Source of the DNA: Bacteroidetes bacterium GWE2_42_24
GTDB lineage: Bacteria; Bacteroidota; Bacteroidia; Bacteroidales; TTA-H9
DNA: 56,145 bases
Direction: 5' to 3'
Assembly (NCBI GenBank): GCA_001768515.1
Contig: MEOA01000032.1
Span: forward strand, 1-56,145
In this document: in pieces, positions 17,341-25,792 of the stretch
Position numbering within the stretch: the stretch's first letter is position 1
How the letters are laid out: each line of letters opens with the position of its first letter
The notes under the pieces: model-generated
Database searches by the model: none
Told to the model about the DNA's origin: nothing
The model's input: only the letters and a program-made list of their open reading frames with translations
Made by a program: the position numbers and the translations under genes

Positions 17341-18494
17341 TATTCCCCAAACACCGGGAAAGTCGACCGAAGAGCCACATTAGGCCTACGCCTAAACCTG
17401 TCAAGATATTGCTGAGTTTGCTCAAGGCTGTGGTGACGCATCTGTAATTGAATGCTTCGCATATCAACACCGGCATCTACAAGGCGTCCGGCACCAGTAT
17501 GTTTCATGGCATAGATGGTTTTATTAGCATCGAGGTTAGCAGCCCGGCGGTACTCATCCCAGGCACCATCAATACGAGTCTGTGCTACTTCAACAACTCC
17601 AGGTTCAAGCTTTTTAGAAAACATGAAATAATGTGCCGGCATCCACTCAATTTTTTTTAACTGTTCGAGTAACGGGTCGGGGATATCAACCATCTGGGTT
17701 TGCTTGTTTTTGGTTTGTCGGCCACTTAGCACGATGATATGCCGGTTAAGATCAACATCGCCATAACGCATTCTTACAATCTCCTGAGGCCGGAGAAAGC
17801 AATAATAAACAAACTGGGCCACTAACCACAGACGATAATTAAAGCGAGGTAATGATTTCGCGATATATGAAAGTTCATCATTGGTATATGCAACTATCTC
17901 AGCCTGCTCAATCTGTAACGGCTCGAAACTGATAAATGGGTTGATGATAATGTATTCACGCTTAATCAACATCGAAAAGAACATCTTCAGCGTTGCAAGG
18001 TGGTTGTTGTAAGATCTGTTTGAATAACCGGCATCACGCTTCAGACTATCAAGATATTCCTGAGCATGTAGTTTGGTAAAGTCGGATACCATCGTCCCCT
18101 TCATTTTTTTTGATGCCAGGTATCTGATAAATGCATTAACGACATGCCGATAAGTATATGAAGTTCTTTTCCTTAATATCCTAAGCTTCACATCAACCAT
18201 TTCATTCAAACAGGCGATGAGATTTGAATACTGTCTTTCACTAGATTGAAAAGGGTTCCAGCCTTCAGATAATTTCTTTTTGTACTCTTTTATAATCCGG
18301 TGTCCTTCGTCACGCCTACCAGATTTTGTATATATCTTACTGGATATAAATATTTTGAATAATTTAAACTTACCATCGTCAGGCGATTTGTAAGAATAAA
18401 AAACATACCAACGGGAGTCAAGACTTCCATCAGCATCATAAAGTTTAGGAATTTTGAAATCAGTCAACATGCTAAATGTGGATTTAATCCCCAT
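17340..18494 (-). CDS. Tyrosine site-specific integrase (prophage/island type)
   Basis: A 384-residue integrase from ATG 18494; a TTG 21 bp further up is an alternative start. The N-terminal arm-binding part (about 1-95) contains YVFYSYKSPDDGKFKLFKI. A SAM-like core-binding domain follows (110-200, with TKLHAQEYLDSLKRDAGYSNR). The catalytic domain holds LRPQEIVRMRYGD with the first Arg, KHTGAGRL in place of the usual H-x-x-R motif, MRHHSLEQT, and the nucleophile in QYLDRF. The KHTG variant is common in Bacteroidota prophage integrases. The gene starts about 100 bp from the 3' end of a tRNA-Met, the normal layout for an element inserted in a tRNA. It probably moved the accessory region to its left. 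Confidence 0.9.
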   Translation of the reverse strand: MGIKSTFSMLTDFKIPKLYDADGSLDSRWYVFYSYKSPDDGKFKLFKIFISSKIYTKSGRRDEGHRIIKEYKKKLSEGWNPFQSSERQYSNLIACLNEMVDVKLRILRKRTSYTYRHVVNAFIRYLASKKMKGTMVSDFTKLHAQEYLDSLKRDAGYSNRSYNNHLATLKMFFSMLIKREYIIINPFISFEPLQIEQAEIVAYTNDELSYIAKSLPRFNYRLWLVAQFVYYCFLRPQEIVRMRYGDVDLNRHIIVLSGRQTKNKQTQMVDIPDPLLEQLKKIEWMPAHYFMFSKKLEPGVVEVAQTRIDGAWDEYRRAANLDANKTIYAMKHTGAGRLVDAGVDMRSIQLQMRHHSLEQTQQYLDRFRRRPNVALRSTFPVFGE

Positions 18495-18595
18495 TATATC
18501 AACATCTTGCAACAACTGATTTTTTCAGGATTTTCTCAAAATAGCTGAAGCAAAACACGTAATTGTTTGAACCTCAGCTATTTAAAGAGGTTTTG

Positions 18596-18669
18596 TAGCG
18601 GGAACGAGAATTGAACTCGTGACCTCCGGGTTATGAATCCGACGCTCTAACCAACTGAGCTACCCCGCC
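18596..18669 (-). tRNA. tRNA-Met (anticodon CAU)
   Basis: The minus strand folds as a complete cloverleaf: acceptor GGCGGGG with TCCCGCT (first pair G-U, last pair G-U), TA, D-arm GCTC...GAGC, anticodon loop with CAT (plus-strand 18633-18635) and T-arm ACGAG/CTCGT, followed by discriminator A. CCA is not encoded. The acceptor and D-arm resemble elongator Met tRNA rather than the initiator or the lysidine-modified Ile form, but a CAU anticodon alone does not decide this. Confidence 0.93.
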
Positions 18670-18790
18670 ATTTTTGAGAGTGCAAAAGTAAGCAATCTGA
18701 TTATTTCAGCCAAATTTTACTTTGAAGAAATTATCATCTTTCATGTAATTACTATCAATCAGCGCTGTGATGGCTGCTTTTCCCCTGAAT

Positions 18791-19711
18791 TTAGTGATCT
18801 CCGCCTTTCTTCTTCACCGCGAAACGATCCAAAAGCCGGTGATGATCTATCTGGGTCATGAAAACGCCAAAGACAACCATTACAATCCCGCCAATTTTAT
18901 AGATACCGATGGTTTCACCTATGAGAAACCAACTGAAAAGGGCTGTAAAAGCAGGAATAAAATTGGTAAAGACGGCCGAGCGGCTTACCCCCAGCTCACG
19001 CATGGCAATGGCATAAAACACGAACGCCAGTGAAGAACAAAATACTGCCAGCAACAAGATGGAGGTGATCAACCGGGCATCGGGCTTAACGTTCATCAGG
19101 CTGTCCATATCGAAGATCAACACGAAAGGCAGAAACAAAAACACGCCTGTCAGATTTCCCCAGGCTACGATTGAAAAGGCATCATAGCGGGAGGCAAGCT
19201 TCTTCAGGGTAATCGAATAACCTATGGCGGTGCCCACAGCAAACAATAAACACAACAAGCCTGTCAGGTTGCTCTCACCCGATGCCCGCTGCCCTGCCAT
19301 CATGATACCAATACCGCCAAAGGAAACAAGCAACCCGAGAATGTTAAGCCTTGAAAGCCGTTCCCTGAGCAGGAAGAATGCAGCCACAGGTGTTACTACC
19401 GGGATAAGACTGATCATTACAGCACTTACCGTAGGGGTGGTGTACTTCACCCCGAAGCTTTCACCCAGAAAGTAAAGAAAGGGATTGAATACAGACGACA
19501 GTAGCAGCAATTTCCAATCCTCCCGTCTGATGCGTTGTAATCGGCCCAGTGCAGCCAGTCCGCCGAGCAACAGCAACGAAGAGATGACCAGCCTGATAAA
19601 CACCGTGCCGATGGGCTCCAGATACTCGAACACGATGGTAGTCCACACAAACGAGATACCCCAGAACAACATGGCCAGGACAGCCAACAGATAGGTTAGT
19701 TTTTTAGGCAC
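18791..19711 (-). CDS. EamA/DMT-family transporter
   Basis: About 306 residues from GTG 19711 (start V/M-P-K-K-L-T-Y). The open frame extends further up to TTG 19837, but that extra segment is polar and unlike the family. Ten hydrophobic segments form two EamA repeats: the first starts LAVLAMLFWGISFVWT, the second GLLCLLFAVGTAIGYSITLKK. The conserved end of each repeat is visible (ISLIPVVTPVAAFFLLRERL; FTNFIPAFTALFSWFLIGE). It is an inner-membrane permease for metabolites such as amino acids; the substrate cannot be told. It is transcribed toward the tRNA and stands after the PspC gene, with about 130 bp between them. Confidence 0.88.
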   Translation of the reverse strand: MPKKLTYLLAVLAMLFWGISFVWTTIVFEYLEPIGTVFIRLVISSLLLLGGLAALGRLQRIRREDWKLLLLSSVFNPFLYFLGESFGVKYTTPTVSAVMISLIPVVTPVAAFFLLRERLSRLNILGLLVSFGGIGIMMAGQRASGESNLTGLLCLLFAVGTAIGYSITLKKLASRYDAFSIVAWGNLTGVFLFLPFVLIFDMDSLMNVKPDARLITSILLLAVFCSSLAFVFYAIAMRELGVSRSAVFTNFIPAFTALFSWFLIGETIGIYKIGGIVMVVFGVFMTQIDHHRLLDRFAVKKKGGDH

Positions 19712-19840
19712 AGCAAAAATTTCGGCAAAGCTATCACTTTTCTTCTTCAGCAGGCGCCCCGCGACTGAAAGCACTTCATGTAAAAGATGAAGGCCGCAAC
19801 CATTGGCCCGGCCTTCGTTCTGCAACAACACACACAATCA

Positions 19841-21424
19841 TTACTGACCTTCTGTCACCTTCGTGGTCAATGTATCTGATACCGGGTAAAGCCCCGCACG
19901 GGTCATTTTAAACCAACCGGCATCCCTGTCAAACCCATCTGCAAAACTTGAATAATCAAACTCATAAGTATCATCACGCGAAATATATACCTGCTTTGAC
20001 AGTGGTACATAAATCACCACCTCCAGATCCTGATGGTAAAAGCCCTGTTCCAGGGGAACACTGAATCGGGAATCAAGCACCAAAACGCTGTCCGAGGCCT
20101 TCCAGTTATAACAGATCCCCTGCAGGTTACGAAAGGCACCATCTTCGGATTTCCCTTTTGCCCTTGCCAGGATATTTATGAACATGCTGTCGCTGGGTGA
20201 TTGCTTAATACGATAACTGACATCTTTTGTAAAAAAATCTTCACCACCGGCGGCGTTCTTCCCGCTCGAAAGAAGGATACCCGGTTGTACCTGCATCTCG
20301 CTGTAACCACGATTTTCGATATTGATCTCCAGTTTCGGGCCTGCTACCTTCCCCAATGAGTATTCGTAAGTTTTCACTTTGTTAACGCGGGTCTGTTCCT
20401 GATAACGGAAACCAAACACGGCTCCCAACACCACCCCCCCTGCAAGCATCAGCCCAAGAATGGAAGGCAATTGCCATGTACTGTTTTTCCACTGAATCAG
20501 AAGCTTCAGACCCCAATAGGTCAGCAATCCAAGAAGAGCCACCGAAGAGACCGCTACAGCAAGGTAAAGTTGCCATCTGAGCGATTCCTGCGGAATAAGG
20601 TATTGCGAAATCTGGATAAAATTTAAGTTCATAAAACGCAGACTGCCATCAAGGTAAACCGTATCGCGCACAAACATCGCCACAGAAAGGCTTATAGATA
20701 ATGCCAGGACAGAAAGCAGAATAATCGCACCTATCATCCGGAGAAAGAGGTTCAGGCCAAAATGGATCATACGGCCTAATCCCTGACCGAAATCATGTGT
20801 AAACCGACGTACATCTTCATTTTTCGGAAGCTTTTCGCCCAGTTCAGCCAGCCGTTGCTTTTCTTCATTAAACCTTCTCTTAAGGTTATCAACATTCACC
20901 TCCTCACCATGCATCTCGAGCTTTTCAGAAGTCGTATGTGCCTCGGGAAGAACAAGCCAGAGCACGGCATAAACAATCAAACCGGTGAAATAAAAAACTG
21001 AGAACAGGATAAAGAGCACCCTCACTACCAAAGGATCAAGTCCCGACCAGGCAGCCAGCCCCGATGCCACACCCCCCAAGAGACGACGATCGGGATCACG
21101 AAAAATACGCCGGCTGCGGGTATGTTTGGTTGTACTTCCGCTTCCCGGAGTCTCTTCATCAGGGGTACCCCACTCCTCGGGTTCACCCATCTGACTGATC
21201 ACCGATTCGATGGCAGCCAGGTCAACAACCCTTTCACTACCCTTACTCAGCGGCCCCAGCAATTCTGCAATCCGGGCTTCAACATCGGCCAGCATCTCAG
21301 ATGCTTCCCCATTGCCTCCGAAATATCCACGCAGACGGTTAAAATACTCCTCGAGTCGGCGGAGAGCATCCTCATCAATGTTGAACAACTGACCGCCAAT
21401 ATTTACTGAATGATTCTTTTTCAT
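19841..21424 (-). CDS. PspC-domain membrane stress protein
   Basis: 527 residues from ATG 21424, which overlaps the stop of the PadR gene (ATGA), so the two are translationally coupled. Residues 8-90 are a cytoplasmic helical domain (LFNIDEDALRRLEEYF, then ADVEARIAELL) of the kind that precedes PspC in Bacteroidota. PspC spans about 105-162 (RIFRDPDRRLLGGVASGLAA, two hydrophobic strands, VLWLVLPEA). Three further membrane segments follow (about 225-255, 285-315, 325-345), then an extracytoplasmic beta domain with an IENRGYSEMQVQPG segment. It probably senses envelope stress and takes part in control with its PadR partner. The function is inferred from family and pairing. Confidence 0.87.
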   Translation of the reverse strand: MKKNHSVNIGGQLFNIDEDALRRLEEYFNRLRGYFGGNGEASEMLADVEARIAELLGPLSKGSERVVDLAAIESVISQMGEPEEWGTPDEETPGSGSTTKHTRSRRIFRDPDRRLLGGVASGLAAWSGLDPLVVRVLFILFSVFYFTGLIVYAVLWLVLPEAHTTSEKLEMHGEEVNVDNLKRRFNEEKQRLAELGEKLPKNEDVRRFTHDFGQGLGRMIHFGLNLFLRMIGAIILLSVLALSISLSVAMFVRDTVYLDGSLRFMNLNFIQISQYLIPQESLRWQLYLAVAVSSVALLGLLTYWGLKLLIQWKNSTWQLPSILGLMLAGGVVLGAVFGFRYQEQTRVNKVKTYEYSLGKVAGPKLEINIENRGYSEMQVQPGILLSSGKNAAGGEDFFTKDVSYRIKQSPSDSMFINILARAKGKSEDGAFRNLQGICYNWKASDSVLVLDSRFSVPLEQGFYHQDLEVVIYVPLSKQVYISRDDTYEFDYSSFADGFDRDAGWFKMTRAGLYPVSDTLTTKVTEGQ

Positions 21425-21792
21425 GATTCGAAAGATTTTACAATTGATGAATTGGAAAGGTGCTGGTCGATAAGTAATCGGTTCACCGATTCGATAAGAC
21501 CCTGCCAACCTTGTTTTAACTCCGTCATAAACAATTCCCCTTCCGGGGTAATGCTGTAATACTTTCGCGGTGGTCCGCTACTCGACTCCTCCCATCGGTA
21601 ATTCAGGCAGCCGTCGTTCTTCAGCCGGGTGAGGATGGGATAAAGCGTCCCTTCAACCACCAGCAACTGCGACTCTTTAAGCTTCGACAAGATATCGGAG
21701 GCATAAGCTTCGCGATCGGCAATTACCGCCAGAATGCACAGTTCCAGCACCCCTTTGCGCATCTGCGCCACTGTATTCTCTGCTTTGGCCAT
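21421..21792 (-). CDS. PadR-family transcriptional regulator
   Basis: A 123-residue winged-helix protein. The PadR core is clear: RKGVLELCILAVIADREAYASDILSKL, then VVEGTLYPILTRLKNDGCLNY, then SSSGPPRKYYSITPEG, which covers the helix-turn-helix and wing. A C-terminal helix (MTELKQGWQGLIESVNRLL) gives the dimer arm. PadR proteins usually repress their own operon until a ligand or signal releases them. Here the gene comes first in a transcript with the PspC gene (4-bp overlap), so it likely controls that gene and itself. A -7 box is placed about 80 bp upstream. Confidence 0.93.
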   Translation of the reverse strand: MAKAENTVAQMRKGVLELCILAVIADREAYASDILSKLKESQLLVVEGTLYPILTRLKNDGCLNYRWEESSSGPPRKYYSITPEGELFMTELKQGWQGLIESVNRLLIDQHLSNSSIVKSFES

Positions 21793-21872
21793 GTTTCAAA
21801 TTTTTATGTTTTTCATGGATTTCGTATTACCTCAGCTAATTGTTACCAGCATTTGATAACGAAATTCTTTTG

Positions 21873-21880
21873 CAAAGATA
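21873..21880 (-). promoter_or_regulatory. Bacteroidota-type promoter for padR-pspC
   Basis: The minus strand reads TATCTTTG, matching the TAnnTTTG -7 box, with a TTG 20 bases upstream at the -33 place. It lies about 80 bp before the padR ATG, leaving room for an operator. Confidence 0.6.
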
Positions 21881-22220
21881 ATACAAGACACAGTACTTTG
21901 CAACACATACTACTAATTATTTTTCACTACTGGCTATTAAAGACAACATTGTAAAACAAATAATCCTAATTACCAATACAATAGTAAAATAATAATTGCT
22001 TTAAATCAATTTAAAAAAAAATACACGAGCGATGCCCTCGGTGTCACACAAGCTTTTCTTATTTAAAAAATTAAATAGGATGAACCTTGTCTTGCTAACC
22101 GGGGTTTAGTAATATTGTGTTCCGATACGGAGCCATCGTATGCCGAAAGCCGGGACTTCCCTGCCGGGGCATGGTCGGTAGTGGAAAACAAAGTTGTCGT
22201 TCACCCAAACCAATCTCTTC
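21881..22220. other. Intergenic region between padR and the iron-sulfur genes
   Basis: An AT-rich divergent spacer. The left part holds the padR promoter. I see no convincing gene and no clear -7 box for the plus-strand iron-sulfur genes. A short frame at 22115-22300 is not supported. Confidence 0.5.
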
Positions 22221-23519
22221 ATGATCAAGCAAATTATTTTCGGCCTTACCCTCCTGCTCACCCTCGGAGTATTCGCCTATACCATCTGGCGTCTGGGTAA
22301 ATTTTTCAGGTTCACGAAGCCCTACCCTGTTGGTGACTGGGGCAAACGGATTGCAGTATTTGCAGGAGTAGGATTGGCCCAGACCAAGATATTACGGCGC
22401 CCTGTTGTTGGGTTGATGCACGCGCTGGTGTTCTGGGGGTTTCTGGTAATTACACTGGGGAGCGTCGAGATGGTAATCGATGGACTGACTGGTTCACATC
22501 GCTTTCTGGAAGTTCTGAGTCCTGTGTATACAGTAATTGTCTTTTCAGGTGATATTTTCGCCGGTATCATCCTCGTGCTCATCAGCGCCTTTATCGCACG
22601 CCGGCTGTTTATGAAGATAAAACGCTTCTACGGTGATGAGATGAAACCCATCAGCAAAATTGATGCCTATGCAGCACTCAGTATCATACTGTTGCTGATG
22701 GTCAGCCTCCTGGGTTTAAACATGTCGTGGAATCAATTGAACGATCAGCAATTCAGCAACCGGCTTCCTGTCAGTTCATTCCTGACGTCCCTATTTAGTT
22801 CGCTGCCCGATGATACTGTGTTTAGCTTGCATGAAGTATTCTGGTGGATGCACATCCTGCTCATCTTCATTTTCGCCAACCTGCTCCCCTACTCCAAGCA
22901 TTTCCATGTATTCACCTCCCTTCCCAATGTACTTCTCAGCCGATTAACCCCCTTGGGCAAACTTGATCACATGCCCGCCATGGAGAAGGAGGTGCGAATG
23001 ATGATGAATCCGGATCAGGCTTTCGCCGCTACAACCAATGATGCTCCGCCCGAACGTTTTGGGGTGAAGGATGTGAATGACGTAACCTGGAAGAACTACT
23101 TAGATGCACTTGCCTGTACCGAGTGCGGAAGGTGCACCTCGGTTTGTCCTGCCAACATCACCGGCAAGAAGCTTTCTCCGCGTAAGATTGTAATGGATGT
23201 GCGTGCCCGCATGAAGGAGAAGGGTCCAAACCTGGTTAAATTTGGAAAAGACTTTGAGGATGGGCGCTCACTTGTTGGCGACTATATCACTGCAGAAGAA
23301 CTCTGGGCCTGCACCACCTGTAACGCATGTGCTCAGGAGTGCCCGGTAAACATCAATCAGCCTTCGATGATCGTGGACATGAGGCGTTACCTCGTGCTTG
23401 AAGAGGCTGCTGTGCCTTCTTCGCTGGCATCGATGCTCTCCAATATTGAAAACAATGGTGCCCCCTGGCAATACCCCGCCGAAGAACGTGAAAAATGGAT
23501 GAAAGAATTAACACGATAA
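22221..23519 (+). CDS. Membrane-bound (Fe-S) oxidoreductase subunit, HdrC/GlpC-like
   Basis: 432 residues from ATG 22221 (MIKQIIFG); a TTG at 22194 is less likely. Residues 1-240 form five membrane helices of the nitrate-reductase-gamma type, with His residues in LMHALVFWG and EVFWWMHILL as candidate haem b ligands. The cytoplasmic part carries two ferredoxin-like 4Fe-4S motifs: CTECGRCTSVCP and CTTCNACAQECP. Such proteins pass electrons between a soluble cysteine-rich partner and the quinone pool. The partner is encoded 4 bp downstream. In Bacteroidota this pair often accompanies acyl-CoA or lactate oxidation, but nothing here settles the donor. Confidence 0.88.
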   Translation: MIKQIIFGLTLLLTLGVFAYTIWRLGKFFRFTKPYPVGDWGKRIAVFAGVGLAQTKILRRPVVGLMHALVFWGFLVITLGSVEMVIDGLTGSHRFLEVLSPVYTVIVFSGDIFAGIILVLISAFIARRLFMKIKRFYGDEMKPISKIDAYAALSIILLLMVSLLGLNMSWNQLNDQQFSNRLPVSSFLTSLFSSLPDDTVFSLHEVFWWMHILLIFIFANLLPYSKHFHVFTSLPNVLLSRLTPLGKLDHMPAMEKEVRMMMNPDQAFAATTNDAPPERFGVKDVNDVTWKNYLDALACTECGRCTSVCPANITGKKLSPRKIVMDVRARMKEKGPNLVKFGKDFEDGRSLVGDYITAEELWACTTCNACAQECPVNINQPSMIVDMRRYLVLEEAAVPSSLASMLSNIENNGAPWQYPAEEREKWMKELTR

Positions 23520-23523
23520 ACGA

Positions 23524-24318
23524 ATGGAAACCAAAGAATATAAAGTGACCCTGATGCGGGATGCCGCTGCTGCCGGTCATCAGCCCGGATACCTGTTATG
23601 GATTGGCTGTGCAGGGGCGTTCGACCGCCGCTACCAAAAGGTTGCACAAGCCTTTGCAAAGACGTTGATCCATTGTGGCATTGATTTCGCTTGCCTCGGG
23701 TCCGAAGAGACCTGCACCGGCGACCCGGCCCGCAGGGCAGGAAATGAGATGCTGTTTCAGATGCAGGCGCTTCAGGTCATTGAAACGTTCAAGAGGTACA
23801 ACATCAGCCGCATCATCACCATCTGCCCCCACTGCTTCAACACATTCAAAAATGAATACCCTGACCTCGGGGGGCATTATGAGGTGATTCACCACAGTCA
23901 GTTTTTACAAAAACTAGTTGATGAAGGCAAACTCAACATCGATAAGAGCATCTTTTCGGGGCAACAGATTACCTTTCACGACCCCTGCTACCTGGGGAGG
24001 GCTAACAAAGAATACGATGCACCCCGAAAGGTATTGGAAGCAGCCGGCATAGATGTGATGGAAATGCCCCGAAACAAGAGCTTTGCCCTCTGTTGTGGTG
24101 CCGGCGGTGCCCAAATGTTCAAAGAAGCTGAACCCGGCACCAAAGAAGTTTATGCCGAACGCACCGAGGAAGCCCTGGCAACAGGAGCCGGAATTGTTGC
24201 TACGGCATGCCCCTTCTGCATGACCATGATTACCGACGGACTCAAGAAGGCCTCTAAAGAAGAATCGGTACAAAACCTCGACATCGCTGAAATTATAGCA
24301 CAGGCTTTAGGAATCTAA
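23524..24318 (+). CDS. CCG-domain (Fe-S) oxidoreductase subunit, HdrB/GlpC-like
   Basis: A 264-residue soluble protein with two cysteine-rich (CCG) domains. The first includes WIGCAGAFDRRYQKV, CLGSEETCTGDPARR and ICPHCFNTFKNEYP. The second includes FHDPCYLGR, ALCCGAGGAQMF and TACPFCMTMI, giving the CX(n)CCGX(n)CXXC pattern that binds unusual 4Fe-4S clusters, as in heterodisulfide reductase HdrB. It forms a complex with the membrane subunit encoded 4 bp upstream. The complex probably oxidises or reduces a disulfide or an organic acid while exchanging electrons with quinone. The substrate cannot be told from the sequence. Confidence 0.88.
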   Translation: METKEYKVTLMRDAAAAGHQPGYLLWIGCAGAFDRRYQKVAQAFAKTLIHCGIDFACLGSEETCTGDPARRAGNEMLFQMQALQVIETFKRYNISRIITICPHCFNTFKNEYPDLGGHYEVIHHSQFLQKLVDEGKLNIDKSIFSGQQITFHDPCYLGRANKEYDAPRKVLEAAGIDVMEMPRNKSFALCCGAGGAQMFKEAEPGTKEVYAERTEEALATGAGIVATACPFCMTMITDGLKKASKEESVQNLDIAEIIAQALGI

Positions 24319-25500
24319 AAACTAATGACGCTGGCTTCGCGGGTACATTAATAGTGTATTACCTGTTTATTCAGACCTGATTGCATCAGTTTTGCCGGCC
24401 ACGGCATCTTAAAAACTCTGGTTGTTATACTTCAGAACCTTCAGTATTTTAGTTTCTTTTGCCGATCAAGTACTTGATTAAGCTTATCAACATTCCCAAA
24501 GTGAATGATGGCAGCTTCAGTTTTATGCTGGCCCCCGGAAAGTGTTCCCGCAACCTGTAAGGTATCGTGTCGTTATGTTAAGAGGTGGTGGAATCGACTA
24601 TAAATGGCATTCGGTTGTGTAACGACAACAAATATTGCCACTCAGATTCAATGTGCCACAGCTTTTACTGCATTTATTCTGATTGACAGCCAGCCTCTTT
24701 TCATGCGGGAACCATTGGCAAATAACGGCCCGGGGGTATATTACTACATGCAGCTACATCCTGATGGTTATCATTAATTTATTAACAATCCAGTTATCAG
24801 CATTTGTCTGATGTGGCCGGCCTTTATGCCTCAATGCAAACAGCACAATCCACTCAGGCTGATTTTACTTTTCAATTTGAGAAGCTTTTCCGCTCATTTT
24901 CTTTCATGAATTACACCATACTTATATCTCATTTGAAGTTGCTTCGTTGCTGCTCCGTTGTCGTTTCGAAAAAATACGAAGAAGCTACAAACGCGTAACG
25001 AAGCTACTTCGAAGCTACTTCGAAGCTACTTCGAACCGATACTATGTTTAACCACTGTCTGTCAGTAGTTTGGCTATTCCCGTTTTTGTAGTAGAATAAT
25101 GTGGGTTTTTGTCAGTATTTTAAGTCATACAGACCATTAATTTTGAGCATATATGATCGTCATAAACCACTATCGGCAGCATTGATTTGACTCATCATCC
25201 GGTGGCATTTTATTAATAATTGTTTGGCTGAATCGGGCAAGACTCTTTACATCGGTGCATATCATAATCCTGATTTTTATCAATGTATGGCAGATACACG
25301 GCAATCAGTGGCTGGTTAGCTTTCCGGCAAAAGAAAACACATGGATTAAATATCGGTATTGAGGCCATTTATTTACCGGTATCTCATCTATCATGATTTG
25401 TCAGAGATCTTTTCATTTATTCTGTTTGATAGCCGGTATGCATTTATGAGTGTTGCACGAGAAACCCTTCCCAATGTTTTTTTAATCACAAAACCTTTTC
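24319..25500. other. Long gene-free region before the FMN riboswitch
   Basis: About 1.2 kb with no supported gene. It holds an 11-bp tandem repeat (24999-25031). Stop codons are frequent in all frames and base composition is AT-rich. It may be a decayed gene or an unseen small RNA. The last 60 bases form the promoter of the riboswitch transcript. Confidence 0.6.
24999..25031. repeat. 11-bp tandem repeat, three copies
   Basis: The unit CGAAGCTACTT is repeated exactly three times and followed by a partial fourth (CGAA). A looser relative (GAAGCTACAAACG) lies just upstream. The repeat is not inside a gene. Confidence 0.9.
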
Positions 25501-25508
25501 TACCTTTG
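25501..25508 (+). promoter_or_regulatory. Promoter -7 box for the FMN-riboswitch transcript
   Basis: TACCTTTG fits the Bacteroidota TAnnTTTG box and stands 15 bp before the riboswitch P1 stem, so the transcript would start almost at the aptamer. A -33 box is not clear. Confidence 0.6.
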
Positions 25509-25523
25509 CGGCATTATTTGAAA

Positions 25524-25640
25524 GCTCTTCAGGGCAGGGTGTAATCCCCGACCGGCGGTATAGTCCGCGACTCCCCCATAAAGGGACTGAACCTGGTGAA
25601 ACTCCGGTACCGACAGTTAAAGTCTGGATGAAAGAAGAGC
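25524..25640 (+). promoter_or_regulatory. FMN riboswitch (RFN element)
   Basis: All conserved parts of the FMN aptamer are present in order: P1 GCTCTTC / GAAGAGC, AGGGCAGGGTG, CCGACCGGCGGTA, AGTCCGCGA, CTGGTGAAACTCCGG, CCGACAGTTAAAGTCTGGATG and the closing strand. Binding of FMN usually stops expression. A strong terminator hairpin lies 76 bp downstream (25717) before the receptor gene, so control by transcription attenuation is likely. Confidence 0.95.
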
Positions 25641-25716
25641 CTGTACTTGCCTGATGATGAGTCGTGCGCCAATGTTTCATGCATTGGCGAAAGATTAATG
25701 ATACACAAGTGCATAG

Positions 25717-25754
25717 CAGCCCTGAGGATTCCTTTCAGGGCTGTTATCATTTTT
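25717..25754 (+). terminator. Terminator hairpin of the FMN riboswitch expression platform
   Basis: CAGCCCTGA pairs with TCAGGGCTG over a 9-base loop, followed by ttatcattttt. It stands in the leader between the aptamer and the gene, so it is the likely off-state structure when FMN is bound. Confidence 0.8.
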
Positions 25755-25759
25755 AACCA

Positions 25760-25777
25760 GAGCAGTAACCACTGCTC
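25760..25777 (+). promoter_or_regulatory. Small hairpin just before the receptor start
   Basis: GAGCAGT and ACTGCTC pair perfectly with an AACC loop, 3 bases before ATG 25781 and 15 before ATG 25793. It covers the ribosome-landing region and could hinder or help initiation. Confidence 0.5.
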
Positions 25778-25792
25778 AAAATGTATCAAACC

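Noticed and set aside
17205..17447. An 80-codon frame over the terminator before the integrase
   Set aside because: It runs through the terminator and into the antisense of the integrase, and does not match the better frame at 17093-17278.
24999..25031. CRISPR array
   Set aside because: The units are 11 bp, directly adjacent and have no spacers.
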